Source of the DNA: CAYVOV01 sp964453525
Lineage (GTDB): Bacteria; Chloroflexota; Dehalococcoidia; Dehalococcoidales; UBA2162
Length of the DNA stretch: 64,000 nt
Direction of reading: 5' to 3'
NCBI GenBank assembly: GCA_964453525.1
Contig: CAYVOV010000002.1
Location: 62,001-126,000, forward strand
A program made the position numbers and the translations under genes. Under the pieces are notes generated by a model. That model was given only the letters and a program-made list of their open reading frames with translations, was not told where the DNA came from and searched no databases. Each line of letters starts with the position of its first letter. Within the stretch, counting starts at the first letter, position 1. This document shows positions 1-7,466 of the stretch, piece by piece.

Positions 1-8
1 GTCATTTA

Positions 9-160
9 GGGGCCGGGGGGTCACCCCCTGGGTCACTTCCAATAGAGCTAGTAAATAGGCGATAAAACTACGGTAGCAGATAGGTGCCAGTAGATAGGAG
101 GGTAGTAAATAGGAGTCCATATTTTTAGGGTGGTTATTAAGGGGCCGGGGGTGACCCCTC
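9..160. repeat. Structured repeat region downstream of recombinase
   Basis: Two GC-rich copies of a GGGGCCGGGGG-type motif containing a short GGGGTCACCCC-like dyad lie at 9-27 and 141-158. Between them are four near-identical AT-rich 10-mers: agTAAATAGG at 50-59, a variant at 75-84, another at 89-98, and agTAAATAGG again at 104-113. The block lies just 3' of a tyrosine recombinase gene on the minus strand, so it could hold recombinase arm-type sites, an attachment region or a terminator. Only the repeats are observed; the role is inference. Confidence 0.45.
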
Positions 161-176
161 CCTATAGGTGGGGATA

Positions 177-866
177 CTATGCGCTGCTGGTACTCCAGAG
201 TCTTTGGTACCAGTCTCTATGCTCATCACCAGACACCTTGCGGTATTTCATGGTGGTAGCAATGCTCTGGTGACCGAGATGCTCTTGTAGAAGCCTGAGA
301 CCATCACTGGAACCATCAAGCTTGATGGCATGAGTAGCAAAGGCATCACGCAGCCGGTGCGGGCTGATACCCTTGACTTGTCCGGTCTCTCGATTAGCCA
401 GCTTCTCCAGTCCCGCTCTTTCACCACAGCTCTTGATAATATACCAAGCAGCATAACGGGTTAGGCCAAAGAGCAGCCGATGACCGTTTACGCCTACAGG
501 ACCACCACGAGTGATGTATTCTCTCAGCATATCAAGGGTATCATCATCCACTGGTAGAATCCGATGACGTCGGTGTTCTCTCTCATTAATTACTGCTTGT
601 TCTACCATTAAGCCACACCCCGGACAGAACCGGGCAGTTCTACTTAACCTCTGCTTGCAGGTAGGACAGGAGAGTTTGATTCTCCTCTTCAAGTGGACAA
701 TAGTAACTGTACCCTGGTCGAAGTCGATATCACTGACTGTAATACCCAAAGCCTCAGAGACTCGACAGCCAAGGCGGGCCAGCAACCTGACCAGGAGCTT
801 ATCCCTTAGGCATTCAGCTGCTTGCTCAATCCGGTCTACTTCCCTTGGCTCAAGGTATGTCTTCAT
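177..866 (-). CDS. Tyrosine recombinase with inserted zinc ribbon, no N-terminal core-binding domain
   Basis: A 229-residue site-specific recombinase of the phage integrase family, expected to cut and rejoin DNA through a tyrosine. The catalytic Arg sits in RLGCRVSEALG (about residue 35). The HxxR box is HRLRDAFATHA, the second His is in LQEHLGHQS, and the nucleophile Tyr is in TMKYRKVS near the C-terminus. The usual N-terminal SAM-like core-binding domain is missing, since the catalytic Arg is near the start. A four-cysteine zinc ribbon (CPTC and CPGC, about residues 68-86) is inserted after the first catalytic segment. A close paralogue lies at 13102-13788 in the same orientation. It probably belongs to an integrated element extending off the left edge; the exact substrate is unknown. 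Confidence 0.85.
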   Translation of the reverse strand: MKTYLEPREVDRIEQAAECLRDKLLVRLLARLGCRVSEALGITVSDIDFDQGTVTIVHLKRRIKLSCPTCKQRLSRTARFCPGCGLMVEQAVINEREHRRHRILPVDDDTLDMLREYITRGGPVGVNGHRLLFGLTRYAAWYIIKSCGERAGLEKLANRETGQVKGISPHRLRDAFATHAIKLDGSSDGLRLLQEHLGHQSIATTMKYRKVSGDEHRDWYQRLWSTSSA

Positions 867-1155
867 CTTGCTAGTTCTTAAAACATTTGATTTTTAACTT
901 TTTGCATTCTTAGTATCCAACATAAAGTCATAAGGTTAAATTTCCAGAACGAGCTATATTATCATAACTTCCCAGCGGAGAAGGAAAATTTACAGACTCC
1001 GGAGTTTGACTTCATTATGAGACAAAAAGGGCATACTTAGTACTTGTAAATTTCAGTTGGATTCCACTTTCCTTTTTAATAAGATTCGTTATTTTCAAAA
1101 TATACCTAGGTACCACAGAAGTTTATTTGTCGGTAGTATTCTAGCGGGTCGTTTT

Positions 1156-1184
1156 TTGACAGGTCCATTTCAGGGTATTACACT
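1156..1184 (+). promoter_or_regulatory. Sigma70-type promoter for the LuxR-type regulator
   Basis: TTGACA (1156-1161) and TACACT (1179-1184) are separated by 17 bp and lie about 65 bp upstream of the response regulator start. The rest of the 383-bp space 867-1249 holds the divergent upstream region of the recombinase and shows nothing else recognisable. Confidence 0.55.
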
Positions 1185-1249
1185 GTTAGTTGTACGGAAG
1201 TACGAGCCGGTCAGGTAGTAATATTTCCTGTTACACACAGGGGTGAGAG

Positions 1250-1918
1250 ATGGGTCGAATAAAGGTGCTTTTACTGGATGATAAAGAGATTCCGCGGGAG
1301 GCTTTAGCCCGACTACTCGATGAGCAAGAACAGATAGAGGTGGTTGCCCGATGCTCCAATGTTAAGAAAGCTCTTAAGGAGGTCGAACGAACTAAACCTG
1401 ACCTGGTCCTAGTAGATAGCAATCTATCCGAGTGTGATAGTAATGAAGCCGCCCGAAAGATAAATGAATCTGCCCCAGAGGTGAAGGTAGCCATGCTCAC
1501 TGATTCAAATAAGCAGGATGATATGATTTCTGCTATAGAATCAGGAGCCATCGGATACCTTCACAAGGAGAGTACAGTTGGTACCTTTATTGAGTCCATT
1601 GAAATAGTTGGTAAGGGCGGCGTTGTAATATCTTCTCAGGTGGCTGAAAAGCTTGGTGATAGATTGAGTTCAGTGCCCTCAGACAAAGAGCTTGCGCAAA
1701 CGATTCTTACTGAGCAGGAAATAGAGGTGGTAAAGCTGCTAGCAAAAGGTGCCAGCAATAAGGAAATAGCCAAGGCTCTATATATTGCAGAAAATACGGC
1801 CAAGGTACATGTTAAAAATATTCTGGGCAAACTGAAGTTGCGTAATCGTCAACAAATAGTAGCTTATGCCGTACAGAAGGGTCTTGTAACTGAAATAGAC
1901 GATAAAGAGAATAAGTAA
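1250..1918 (+). CDS. LuxR/NarL-family response regulator, orphan
   Basis: A 222-residue two-domain DNA-binding regulator. The receiver domain (about 1-120) has the acidic pair DD at residues 10-11, the phospho-acceptor Asp in LVLVDSN (about 55) and the conserved Lys in YLHKES. A LuxR-type helix-turn-helix (about 150-212) carries LTEQEIEVVKLLAKGASNKE and the recognition helix around NTAKVHVKNILGKL. It starts at ATG 1250 with AGGGGTGA upstream. No histidine kinase gene is adjacent, so its partner is elsewhere or it is an orphan. It is followed by an intrinsic terminator and is therefore probably monocistronic. Target genes cannot be inferred; the stress-like block downstream is a candidate only by proximity. 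Confidence 0.85.
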   Translation: MGRIKVLLLDDKEIPREALARLLDEQEQIEVVARCSNVKKALKEVERTKPDLVLVDSNLSECDSNEAARKINESAPEVKVAMLTDSNKQDDMISAIESGAIGYLHKESTVGTFIESIEIVGKGGVVISSQVAEKLGDRLSSVPSDKELAQTILTEQEIEVVKLLAKGASNKEIAKALYIAENTAKVHVKNILGKLKLRNRQQIVAYAVQKGLVTEIDDKENK

Positions 1919-1953
1919 ATACCCAACAATTAGTTAATCATCTGAAGCGCTGC

Positions 1954-1987
1954 AAAAAGGGTTATCGAAAGATAGCCCTTTTCTTTT
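1954..1987 (+). terminator. Intrinsic terminator after response regulator
   Basis: A 12-bp stem (AAAAGGGTTATC pairing with GATAGCCCTTTT, one G-U wobble) around a GAAA tetraloop is followed by TCTTTT, 35 bp after the stop codon at 1918. Confidence 0.85.
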
Positions 1988-2103
1988 ATAAAAATACCCC
2001 GGATGCGGTATATCTTCACAGTATACGAGAGACTAGACTGGTATTTAGAACTCACAGCGATAGAGATAATGCATGATAATTCATGGACTGGGGGGAAATA
2101 GGT

Positions 2104-2283
2104 ATGCAGGAAACAAAATCGACTGAGTTTAATGTAGGAGAACGAGTAGTTTACCCCAAGGAAAACAGGAAAGGCACTGTGATTGATCTTACCGTTTACG
2201 GTGCAGTGGAGGTTAAGTGGGACAATGGCCAGCAACAGCTTATGAATGCCGACCAGCTTAGAAAAATCGAAAGTGGAGGTTAA
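2104..2283 (+). CDS. Small SH3/KOW-like protein of unknown function
   Basis: A 59-residue acidic protein. The ATG at 2104 is preferred over the in-frame ATG at 2083 because GGGGGGAAATAGG precedes it at normal spacing. The segment VGERVVYPKENRKGTV followed by VEVKWDNGQQQ has the alternating hydrophobic pattern and Gly/Trp positions of small SH3-like (KOW/Tudor) barrels, but I cannot assign it to a named family. There is no signal peptide or membrane segment. It is the first gene of a run of small plus-strand genes. Function unknown; the fold is inference. Confidence 0.55.
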   Translation: MQETKSTEFNVGERVVYPKENRKGTVIDLTVYGAVEVKWDNGQQQLMNADQLRKIESGG

Positions 2284-2480
2284 AACAAATCCGGATATGT
2301 AGTGCATAACTTATATTTGCCGGAAATCAAGCCTGTAAGGCCTGGGAAGCAATGATCATAAATGAAAGTAAAAACGAAAAAAAGTAAAAAGAAAACCCGC
2401 AGACGTCTGAAAGCGTCGGCAACCGGTTTGCCCGCTGGCAGAACTACGTTAAAGAATTCTGTGTCTCCTGAACTGACTAA

Positions 2481-2992
2481 ACTCAGTCCGATAAAATTAT
2501 ACAGACTGCGAAGGAAATCTTCATTAATGCACCTGTTAATGTCTGCTTCTCCCTCCTCAGAACTCAGCTTGAGCACCCACCTCAGTGGGACCCGGTAATT
2601 GTTAATGCCTGGCCTGTATCGGATTTCAGGAGTCAGGCAGGCACTACGAGCCAGCTAATTCTAAATCTTGGCAGTAGAGAGATAAGCTCTCAGGCAGTTA
2701 TATACAAATACCGTCCTGAAAATGCCATAAGTTGGGTACTACCGACGAGCCAAAGGTAAGAGAAGAATGGCGATTAGAGATGAAGTCCGGTGGAATAGTA
2801 GCAAACTTGAAATTTGCTTATGAATTTAATGGAAACACCATAGAACGCTTCATATACAGGATTCTGTACTGGAGAAAGGTAAAAAAAGATCTGAGAAGAA
2901 CTCTTGCTCAACTTAAACGTACTATCGAGAATAATACGGTTAAGCAAAGGAGTGGAGGAAATGAATATAGAGTACGGCTCCGAAGTAGTTGA
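2481..2992 (+). pseudogene. Broken SRPBCC (polyketide cyclase/START-like) gene
   Basis: Two reading frames together encode an SRPBCC-type protein. The first, from after a stop at 2478-2480 to the TAA at 2757-2759, includes INAPVNVCFSLLRTQLEHP and later SWVLPTSQ. The second, from about 2732 to 2992, continues with DEPKVREEWRLEMKSGG, the glycine-rich turn and the C-terminal helix RKVKKDLRRTLAQLKRTIE typical of the family. Adding one base near 2742 would join them as SWVLTDEPKV. The upstream part also has in-frame stops (TGA, TAA) and no good start codon. It is therefore a pseudogene, or less likely a sequencing indel. The upstream stretch 2284-2480 shows nothing else convincing. Confidence 0.7.
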
Positions 2993-3185
2993 TAGAAGTG
3001 GGGTATTACTGGGAACCGTGGATTATGTGATACGAAATAGCTGGACTGGTGAAATTAGTAAATTTGTTGTTTATCGTCAATCACCTGAAAAAGATTTAGC
3101 CTTTTCTCCAGAAGATGTAATCGAAGCAACCGAGTCTGGCATTAGACTTGGCGTATCTTCTAGCGAATTAACAAAGAAGGACTAA
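2961..3185 (+). CDS. PRC-barrel domain protein
   Basis: A 74-residue protein with a single PRC-barrel-like domain. The pattern GSEVVDRSGVLLGTVDYVI, then ISKFVVYRQSPEKDLAFSPEDVIEAT matches small stand-alone PRC-barrel proteins, which act as protein-interaction or RNA-processing modules in other systems. ATG 2961 is chosen because AGGAGTGGAGGAA stands directly before it; an upstream extension to 2904 would overlap the SRPBCC remnant and lacks a ribosome site. There are no cysteines or membrane segments. It lies between the broken SRPBCC gene and a zinc-ribbon gene in one direction, probably co-transcribed. Specific role unknown. Confidence 0.75.
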   Translation: MNIEYGSEVVDRSGVLLGTVDYVIRNSWTGEISKFVVYRQSPEKDLAFSPEDVIEATESGIRLGVSSSELTKKD

Positions 3186-3216
3186 TAGCAGGAGATTACA
3201 GGAGGAAAGATACACT

Positions 3217-3417
3217 GTGTTTGCGTTAAGGTGCCCGAGTTGTAGTAACAATACTTTTTTATCGTTAGCAGATTCTGGATATGAAGGTCCTTTCCGTTGC
3301 TGGAGATGCAAGGGACTCTTCATGGTTAAAATTGAGAATGAAGAACTTAAGTCCTGCAAGCCGATGACCGAAGACGAGCTTGAAAGGTTGCAAGAGGCCG
3401 AATCTCTTGAAAGCTGA
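3217..3417 (+). CDS. Small zinc-ribbon protein
   Basis: A 66-residue protein with a rubredoxin-like zinc ribbon: CPSC near residues 6-9 and CWRC near 28-31, with an acidic C-terminal helix (TEDELERLQEAESLES). It starts at GTG 3217 with AGGAGGAAAG about 8 bases upstream. The gene lies 31 bp after the PRC-barrel gene and 28 bp before the sigma factor, so a shared operon is likely. Such ribbons bind nucleic acid or partner proteins; no specific function can be assigned. Confidence 0.65.
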   Translation: MFALRCPSCSNNTFLSLADSGYEGPFRCWRCKGLFMVKIENEELKSCKPMTEDELERLQEAESLES

Positions 3418-3445
3418 ACAAAACTGACCTTGCTAGATACAAATT

Positions 3446-4327
3446 ATGATAACTAAAAGACAAGCTAGAGCAGTAGAAGAGGATTTTTCTCTGGAAGCAA
3501 CCACGAGATATATCAATGACGTTTCCAGGTTTACCCTCCTGAAAAGCGAACAGGAGAAATTATATGGTTGGCAGATGAAACACGGCAATTATGAAGAAGC
3601 TAGGAAGGCAAGGCGGTGCCTTATCGAAGGTAATTTACGCCTCGTGATAAGTATTGCCAGGAGATACCAGGATAGAGGGCTTTCTTTAATGGATCTGATT
3701 CAGGAAGGTAACCTGGGGCTAATGAAGGCTGCAAATAAATACGACTATCGAAAAGGCTTCAAGTTCAGCACTTATGCCACTTGGTGGATTCGGCAGTCTA
3801 TTAACCGTGCTCTTGCTGATAAAAGCCGGACTATACGTATTCCGGCCCATATGGTGGAGTCAATGAGTAGGCTTTCTCGTGTCAGCCATAATCTTATTCA
3901 AGAATACGAAAGGGAACCAACTAATCAGGAACTGGCGGATGAAATGCAAATCTCTCCTGACAAAGTAACCAGAATAGTTAAAGCCGCAAGGCATCCGGTT
4001 TCGTTAGAATCGCCTGTAGGGGCAGAAGCGGACGGAGACACGCTTGCTGATTTTGTGGAGGACAAGGATTCGCCTCAGCCAGTGGAAATAGCAGCAGGTA
4101 ACTTACTTAAGGAACAACTGGATGATGTATTGTCATCTCTTACGGAGAAAGAGCGTCGCGTCATTGAGTTGAGATTTGGCTTGAATAATGGTCGTGGTCA
4201 TACTCTTGATGAGATAGGCCATGAGTTTGGAATTACAAGAGAGCGTGTCCGTCAGATTGAAAAGAGAGCGCTGGTTAAGTTAAGGACATGTGAAATTATT
4301 CAGGAAATGAGGGAATACCTGGATTAA
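3446..4327 (+). CDS. RNA polymerase sigma-70 family factor, group 2-like
   Basis: A 293-residue sigma factor without region 1.1. Region 1.2 covers about residues 15-50. Region 2 (about 60-130) contains DLIQEGNLGLMKAANKYDY and FSTYATWWIRQSI for -10 recognition and melting. Region 3 (about 135-205) includes RTIRIPAHMVE. Region 4 (about 225-290) has LRFGLNNGRGHTLDEIG and the helix-turn-helix GITRERVRQIEKRAL. These are strongly RpoD-like, but the length and absence of 1.1 fit a non-essential group 2 factor used in stress or stationary phase. It sits at the head of an array of small paralogous genes, which makes it a plausible regulator of that block (inference). Confidence 0.9.
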   Translation: MITKRQARAVEEDFSLEATTRYINDVSRFTLLKSEQEKLYGWQMKHGNYEEARKARRCLIEGNLRLVISIARRYQDRGLSLMDLIQEGNLGLMKAANKYDYRKGFKFSTYATWWIRQSINRALADKSRTIRIPAHMVESMSRLSRVSHNLIQEYEREPTNQELADEMQISPDKVTRIVKAARHPVSLESPVGAEADGDTLADFVEDKDSPQPVEIAAGNLLKEQLDDVLSSLTEKERRVIELRFGLNNGRGHTLDEIGHEFGITRERVRQIEKRALVKLRTCEIIQEMREYLD

Positions 4328-4351
4328 ATTAAAGAGAGGACATTATTGAAT

Positions 4352-4665
4352 ATGTTATCTGTAAGCAACAGGGCTATACAGCAATTAAAAGAGCAATTGA
4401 TAAGCAAATGCTATAAGGCAAATATAGGGGCTTCAGGGTAGAAGTGAATACGGATAATTCTGGAGGGAGGGCCTTCAGTATCAGACTTGACAGGAAGCGT
4501 CAGACAGATGAGGTCGTAGAGTCAAACGGCGTAAAGATATTAATTGACCCGCTTAATGCTTTACGAATAAGCGATTATGAGCTTGATTTTCAGGATGGGA
4601 GAGAAGACGGATTTTTTCTGAATAATATGCAGAATATGCAGGAGGTAAAAGTTGAGCCAGAATAA
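4352..4665 (+). pseudogene. Frameshifted HesB/IscA-like paralogue (copy A)
   Basis: The first frame starts at ATG 4352 (MLSVSNRAIQQLKEQLISK...) and stops at TAG 4439-4441. The second frame, in which GFRVEVNTDNSGG leads into the 4444-4665 reading frame, continues the same family with VVESNGVKILIDPLN and ELDFQDG. One extra base in the GGGG run near 4429 would restore a single ~104-residue protein aligned with the five intact copies downstream. A natural loss-of-function indel or a homopolymer sequencing error are both possible. The second frame alone could be translated from GTG 4444 but lacks the N-terminal helix. Confidence 0.65.
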
Positions 4666-4903
4666 TGCATTGAAATTGTGTCAAAAACTAAAAGATGAGG
4701 TGAATATAACCGAGGATTCGGATCCAATTAACAAGCTAAGGCTACGCATCCTGGACTACTTTATTGACCGGGGAGTCGGTGATGATATTTTCGAAGAAGT
4801 TTTAAAAGCGAGGATAAATGACCCGGACCCGGCTAAAAAAGAAAGTGGGGTAATCTGTGCCCAGATTCTGGAGGCATGGCAGAGTTACATTAAAGCTTAT
4901 TAG
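4652..4903 (+). CDS. Unknown small helical protein
   Basis: An 83-residue, mostly helical protein (CQKLKDEVNITEDSDPINK, DYFIDRGVGDDIFEEVLKA, ICAQILEAWQSYIKAY). It starts at TTG 4652 with a strong AGGAGG seven or eight bases upstream, and overlaps the end of the preceding broken HesB-like gene by 14 bp, suggesting translational coupling. It contains two cysteines and no recognised motif or membrane segment. I do not recognise the family. Its position inside the HesB-like array is the only functional hint. Confidence 0.5.
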   Translation: MSQNNALKLCQKLKDEVNITEDSDPINKLRLRILDYFIDRGVGDDIFEEVLKARINDPDPAKKESGVICAQILEAWQSYIKAY

Positions 4904-4924
4904 TAAAAAAGGTAAGTTGGCGCT

Positions 4925-5263
4925 ATGTTTTGGAAAAAGAAACAAAAGAAGAAAGAATCAGTCAAGAAGATTGAAGGCGACCTGTGGCAGTATTTTGTTA
5001 ATAAGCAACACGTTCCACTTGATATATTGCGTAACATGAGACTGGTCGAACGTGACGCTACAGTCGGGGGAATGTTAGTAGGATTAATAATGTTTCGTAT
5101 TTTTCAGCCTAATGCCGCCAAGGAAAAAGGCATAACAATTGACAGCTATAGGAGCCTTGATAACTATCCAGAATTGATATTGTTCGAAGGCTACTATCAG
5201 ATTACCAATGGTCAAATAAGTAACATCCGAATTGAAAAAACGCCGGAAAGACGAATCGTATAG
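4925..5263 (+). CDS. Unknown protein with basic N-terminus
   Basis: A 112-residue protein starting MFWKKKQKKKESVKKIEGD, followed by a short hydrophobic segment (GGMLVGLIMFRIF, about residues 48-60) and a beta-rich C-terminal part (LILFEGYYQITNGQISNIRIE). The hydrophobic stretch is too short for a confident membrane helix. It lies 21 bp downstream of the preceding gene and 14 bp before the next HesB-like gene, probably in the same transcript. No family recognised. Confidence 0.5.
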   Translation: MFWKKKQKKKESVKKIEGDLWQYFVNKQHVPLDILRNMRLVERDATVGGMLVGLIMFRIFQPNAAKEKGITIDSYRSLDNYPELILFEGYYQITNGQISNIRIEKTPERRIV

Positions 5264-5277
5264 TAGATGAGGCTTAT

Positions 5278-5544
5278 ATGGTATCCATAACCGAGCGTGC
5301 AAAGCGATATTTAAAAACAGTACTGGTCGATAGTGGTGAAGGTCCTGACAAAGGGCTGAGGCTATTACCACTGAGCGACGTTGACTTTGTGCTGGTTATT
5401 GACACTGAAATGTCAGGTGATCAGGTTGTGGAATACAACGGATATAAAGTTCTACTAGTAGGTATCGAGTACTATAAATTCCTCGATGGTAAAACGTTGG
5501 ATTGCCAGGATATAGAAAATGGGGCAGTTCTATTTGTGCGGTAG
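5278..5544 (+). CDS. Cysteine-less HesB/IscA-like protein (copy B)
   Basis: An 88-residue member of the local paralogue family. The order of elements is an N-terminal helix (ITERAKRYLKTVL), a beta strand with GLRLLPLSDVDFVLVIDTE, then DQVVEYNGYKVLLVGIEY and LDGKTLDCQDI. This matches the A-type iron-sulfur carrier fold (HesB/IscA), but the three cluster-binding cysteines of true IscA are absent; the single Cys here (in LDCQD) is not at a conserved site. It is therefore unlikely to carry an Fe-S cluster. It is shorter and more divergent than copies C, E and F. Function unknown. Confidence 0.65.
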   Translation: MVSITERAKRYLKTVLVDSGEGPDKGLRLLPLSDVDFVLVIDTEMSGDQVVEYNGYKVLLVGIEYYKFLDGKTLDCQDIENGAVLFVR

Positions 5545-5585
5545 CCAGATAATACGGTGAGTGAAAAAATTAGAGAGATATAAAA

Positions 5586-5792
5586 ATGCAGATAAGGTGG
5601 AGCGGTAATATCACATTTAGGATGGAAGGAAAAGAAGTCACCTACATCCTCGAAACTATCGGAGTAGAACAGCAAGGGAGAGATGTGCTTAACCTGAAAA
5701 TCGCAACCAAAGGAAATAGAGCCGGGGTGGAAATTCCGCTATCGAGGCAGGACTGTAAAAAGCTTGTAATGGAACTTATACACAATCTATAA
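5586..5792 (+). CDS. Unknown 68-residue beta-rich protein
   Basis: A short protein beginning MQIRWSGNITFRMEGKEVTY and ending RQDCKKLVMELIHNL. The first 50 residues suggest paired beta strands and the last 15 a helix. It has an AGAGAGA-type sequence upstream of ATG 5586, 41 bp after the HesB-like copy B and 38 bp before copy C. No family recognised; it is probably part of the same transcript. Confidence 0.45.
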   Translation: MQIRWSGNITFRMEGKEVTYILETIGVEQQGRDVLNLKIATKGNRAGVEIPLSRQDCKKLVMELIHNL

Positions 5793-5830
5793 CCTGGAAA
5801 TAATACGTCGGACAAAGGAGGTGCTCAGGA

Positions 5831-6106
5831 ATGTTAACAGTAACTGAAGCAGCCATGGATAAACTGAAAGAGACCTTAAAGGCAAATACCAATGACCAAG
5901 AAACCAGCCTGAGGTTAACTATGAAGCCGGCAGGACAGCTCGGCTTGGTGCTGGATAAAATATCGCCCGCTGATAGCATAGTAGAACATGAGGGAGAAAA
6001 AGTCCTGATAATAAGCCATGAGATTGCCGAGCTGCTCAAAGGAGCGAAGCTTGATGTTGAAGATACTCCTGATGGTAAAACGCTGAAAATATTCCAGGAA
6101 CAATAA
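5831..6106 (+). CDS. Cysteine-less HesB/IscA-like protein (copy C)
   Basis: A 91-residue protein with the HesB/IscA fold pattern: helix LTVTEAAMDKLKETLKANT, strand region SLRLTMKPAGQLGLVLDKI, then DSIVEHEGEKVLIISHEIAE and the terminal LDVEDTPDGKTLKIF. It contains no cysteine at all, so it cannot ligate an Fe-S cluster as IscA does. ATG 5831 follows AAAGGAGGTG at good spacing. It is immediately followed by a lysine-rich microprotein gene (6130), the same pairing seen in degraded form at 7923-8075. Function unknown; a structural or protein-interaction role is a guess. Confidence 0.75.
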   Translation: MLTVTEAAMDKLKETLKANTNDQETSLRLTMKPAGQLGLVLDKISPADSIVEHEGEKVLIISHEIAELLKGAKLDVEDTPDGKTLKIFQEQ

Positions 6107-6129
6107 ATCCAGTAACAAAGGATAACCTA

Positions 6130-6234
6130 GTGAAATTAGATTTAATGGGGCAAAAAGATAAAGACACAAAATCGGTAAAGAAGGCATATAAACAGAGTGC
6201 GGCTTATACCAGGAAGGGTCCTAAGAAGAAATGA
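6130..6234 (+). CDS. Lysine-rich microprotein, copy 1
   Basis: A 34-codon frame from GTG 6130 (or 29 codons from ATG 6145) to TGA 6232-6234. It encodes a very basic peptide with KKAYKQSAAY followed by a Gly-Pro-Lys-Lys-Lys tail. The same peptide with only a few changes is encoded at 7986-8075, and both copies directly follow the same HesB-like C-terminal segment. Conservation between the copies, which holds at protein level through synonymous changes, is the main evidence that it is translated. The charge suggests nucleic-acid or ribosome binding, but this is inference. Confidence 0.55.
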   Translation: MKLDLMGQKDKDTKSVKKAYKQSAAYTRKGPKKK

Positions 6235-6312
6235 AGAAGAAAACTTAGTTGTGTAGCTTCGCTGACAGGGACGAAGGCACCATGGCATATAGAGTAAGAA
6301 GAGGTAAGTAAA

Positions 6313-6657
6313 ATGCTAAAAGTGAATCAGCGGGCCAAAGAAGAGCTGAAAAGAATACTCTCTACCGAGGGAGATAATCCACAAGCGGGGGTGAGACTCT
6401 TTGCTAGTGGTCAGGACAACTTTGGACTAGGCTTAGATGTAGAGAAGCCCGGTGACCAGGTAGTAAAACATGAGGGCTTGAAGGTGTTACTGGTAGATAA
6501 CGAACTGGCCCCCAGACTTGACGGATATACACTCGATTTTGAAGGTAAGAAAGAATTTGTTATGGCCAAGGGACCGCTATCCGGCTTTAATACAAGTATG
6601 GTTACGTTAAACTTGGACGAAAGAAAGCATAAAAAAATCAGTGTGAAAAATACATAA
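6313..6657 (+). CDS. Cysteine-less HesB/IscA-like protein with divergent tail (copy D)
   Basis: A 114-residue family member with AGAGG upstream of ATG 6313. The core is standard: VNQRAKEELKRILS, AGVRLFASGQDNFGLGLDVE, DQVVKHEGLKVLLVDNELA, LDGYTLDFEG. After about residue 88 the usual DTPDG ending is replaced by a basic tail of about 25 residues (ending KHKKISVKNT). The changed end could come from a frameshift or a fusion to other sequence. It has no cysteine. Neighbouring copies lie 206 bp upstream and 56 bp downstream. Confidence 0.65.
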   Translation: MLKVNQRAKEELKRILSTEGDNPQAGVRLFASGQDNFGLGLDVEKPGDQVVKHEGLKVLLVDNELAPRLDGYTLDFEGKKEFVMAKGPLSGFNTSMVTLNLDERKHKKISVKNT

Positions 6658-6713
6658 ATGAGGCTTACTTGAAAACGGGATCTAAGAAAAATGAAGGCGA
6701 AGAGGATGTAAAA

Positions 6714-6989
6714 ATGCTAACAGTGACTGAAGATGCCAAGCAACATTTGAAAAAGGCCTTGCTTGGCGGTACTGCTGATCCGGATCTTGGCATAAGGCTA
6801 ACAGTAGACTCGTCGGGAGAATATGGGATGACACTCGATAGGGAGGCACCTGGTGACAGCGTCGTGGAACACGAAGGATCAAAGGTGCTCCTTGTGGGAC
6901 GCGAAGTTTCAGACCGGCTTGCGGATATGACCTTGGATACTCACGATACTCCTGAGGGAGCAAGGCTAAGACTAGTCCCCAAAGAGTAA
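6714..6989 (+). CDS. Cysteine-less HesB/IscA-like protein (copy E)
   Basis: A 91-residue protein with LTVTEDAKQHLKKALLG, GIRLTVDSSGEYGMTLDRE, DSVVEHEGSKVLLVGREVSD and the terminal DTHDTPEGARLRL. ATG 6714 is preferred: AGAGG lies eight bases upstream and the N-terminus then aligns with copies C and F. An in-frame TTG at 6669 would add 15 charged residues not found in the others. It has no cysteine and the HesB/IscA fold pattern. Of all copies it is most like C in sequence. Confidence 0.7.
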   Translation: MLTVTEDAKQHLKKALLGGTADPDLGIRLTVDSSGEYGMTLDREAPGDSVVEHEGSKVLLVGREVSDRLADMTLDTHDTPEGARLRLVPKE

Positions 6990-7020
6990 TCTGGCACTAA
7001 TTTGAGATATATAGACAGGG

Positions 7021-7275
7021 ATGGTCTATGAGGGGAGAGAGACAGGACATATGGCAGAATTGAGGGATTTGGGAGATGGAAAGACCATAGTCCTCCACGC
7101 CAATAATAATCGTATATATAGAAAAGTGCTTGAATCAGTGAAGCCTATCAAGATAGTCCCGTACGAGCAAGAACAAGGAGGGAAGTTAACTTTGGTTGGG
7201 ATTGACCTTTATTTCCCTAAGGAGTATCGAAAGCGACTGGAAATGAATATTGGGATCTGTACTCGCGAGCAATAA
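7021..7275 (+). CDS. Unknown 84-residue protein
   Basis: An open frame from ATG 7021, with an alternative ATG at 7051 (MAELRDLGDGKTIVLHANNN) after a GAGGGGAGAG sequence. The protein has a beta-rich middle (KIVPYEQEQGGKLTLVGIDL) and a basic C-terminus. No motif or family is recognised. It follows HesB-like copy E by 31 bp. The stretch to the next feature (7276-7466) shows nothing recognisable. Confidence 0.4.
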   Translation: MVYEGRETGHMAELRDLGDGKTIVLHANNNRIYRKVLESVKPIKIVPYEQEQGGKLTLVGIDLYFPKEYRKRLEMNIGICTREQ

Positions 7276-7466
7276 TTCTACCTTCGTGAATCAGAGAGAG
7301 CCTGAAAGAACGGAGATATTATCATTTTGAGATGAAGGCTAAAATAATGTTCTTCCTAGACAGATAGGTAGTGCCATCTCTTTCTAAGGAGAGGCAGGAT
7401 AACTGCATCTAAGAGAGGCAATCCTTACAGCCCTCACTCTAGATAGCTAGATTGGAGCATGTGTTA

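Noticed and set aside
50..113. Short repeated 10-mers as a possible CRISPR array
   Set aside because: Repeats are too short and unevenly spaced, with no spacers of constant length and no cas genes.
2362..2598. 78-residue basic open frame
   Set aside because: It is out of frame with the SRPBCC sequence that occupies most of the same bases, and has no family-like features of its own.
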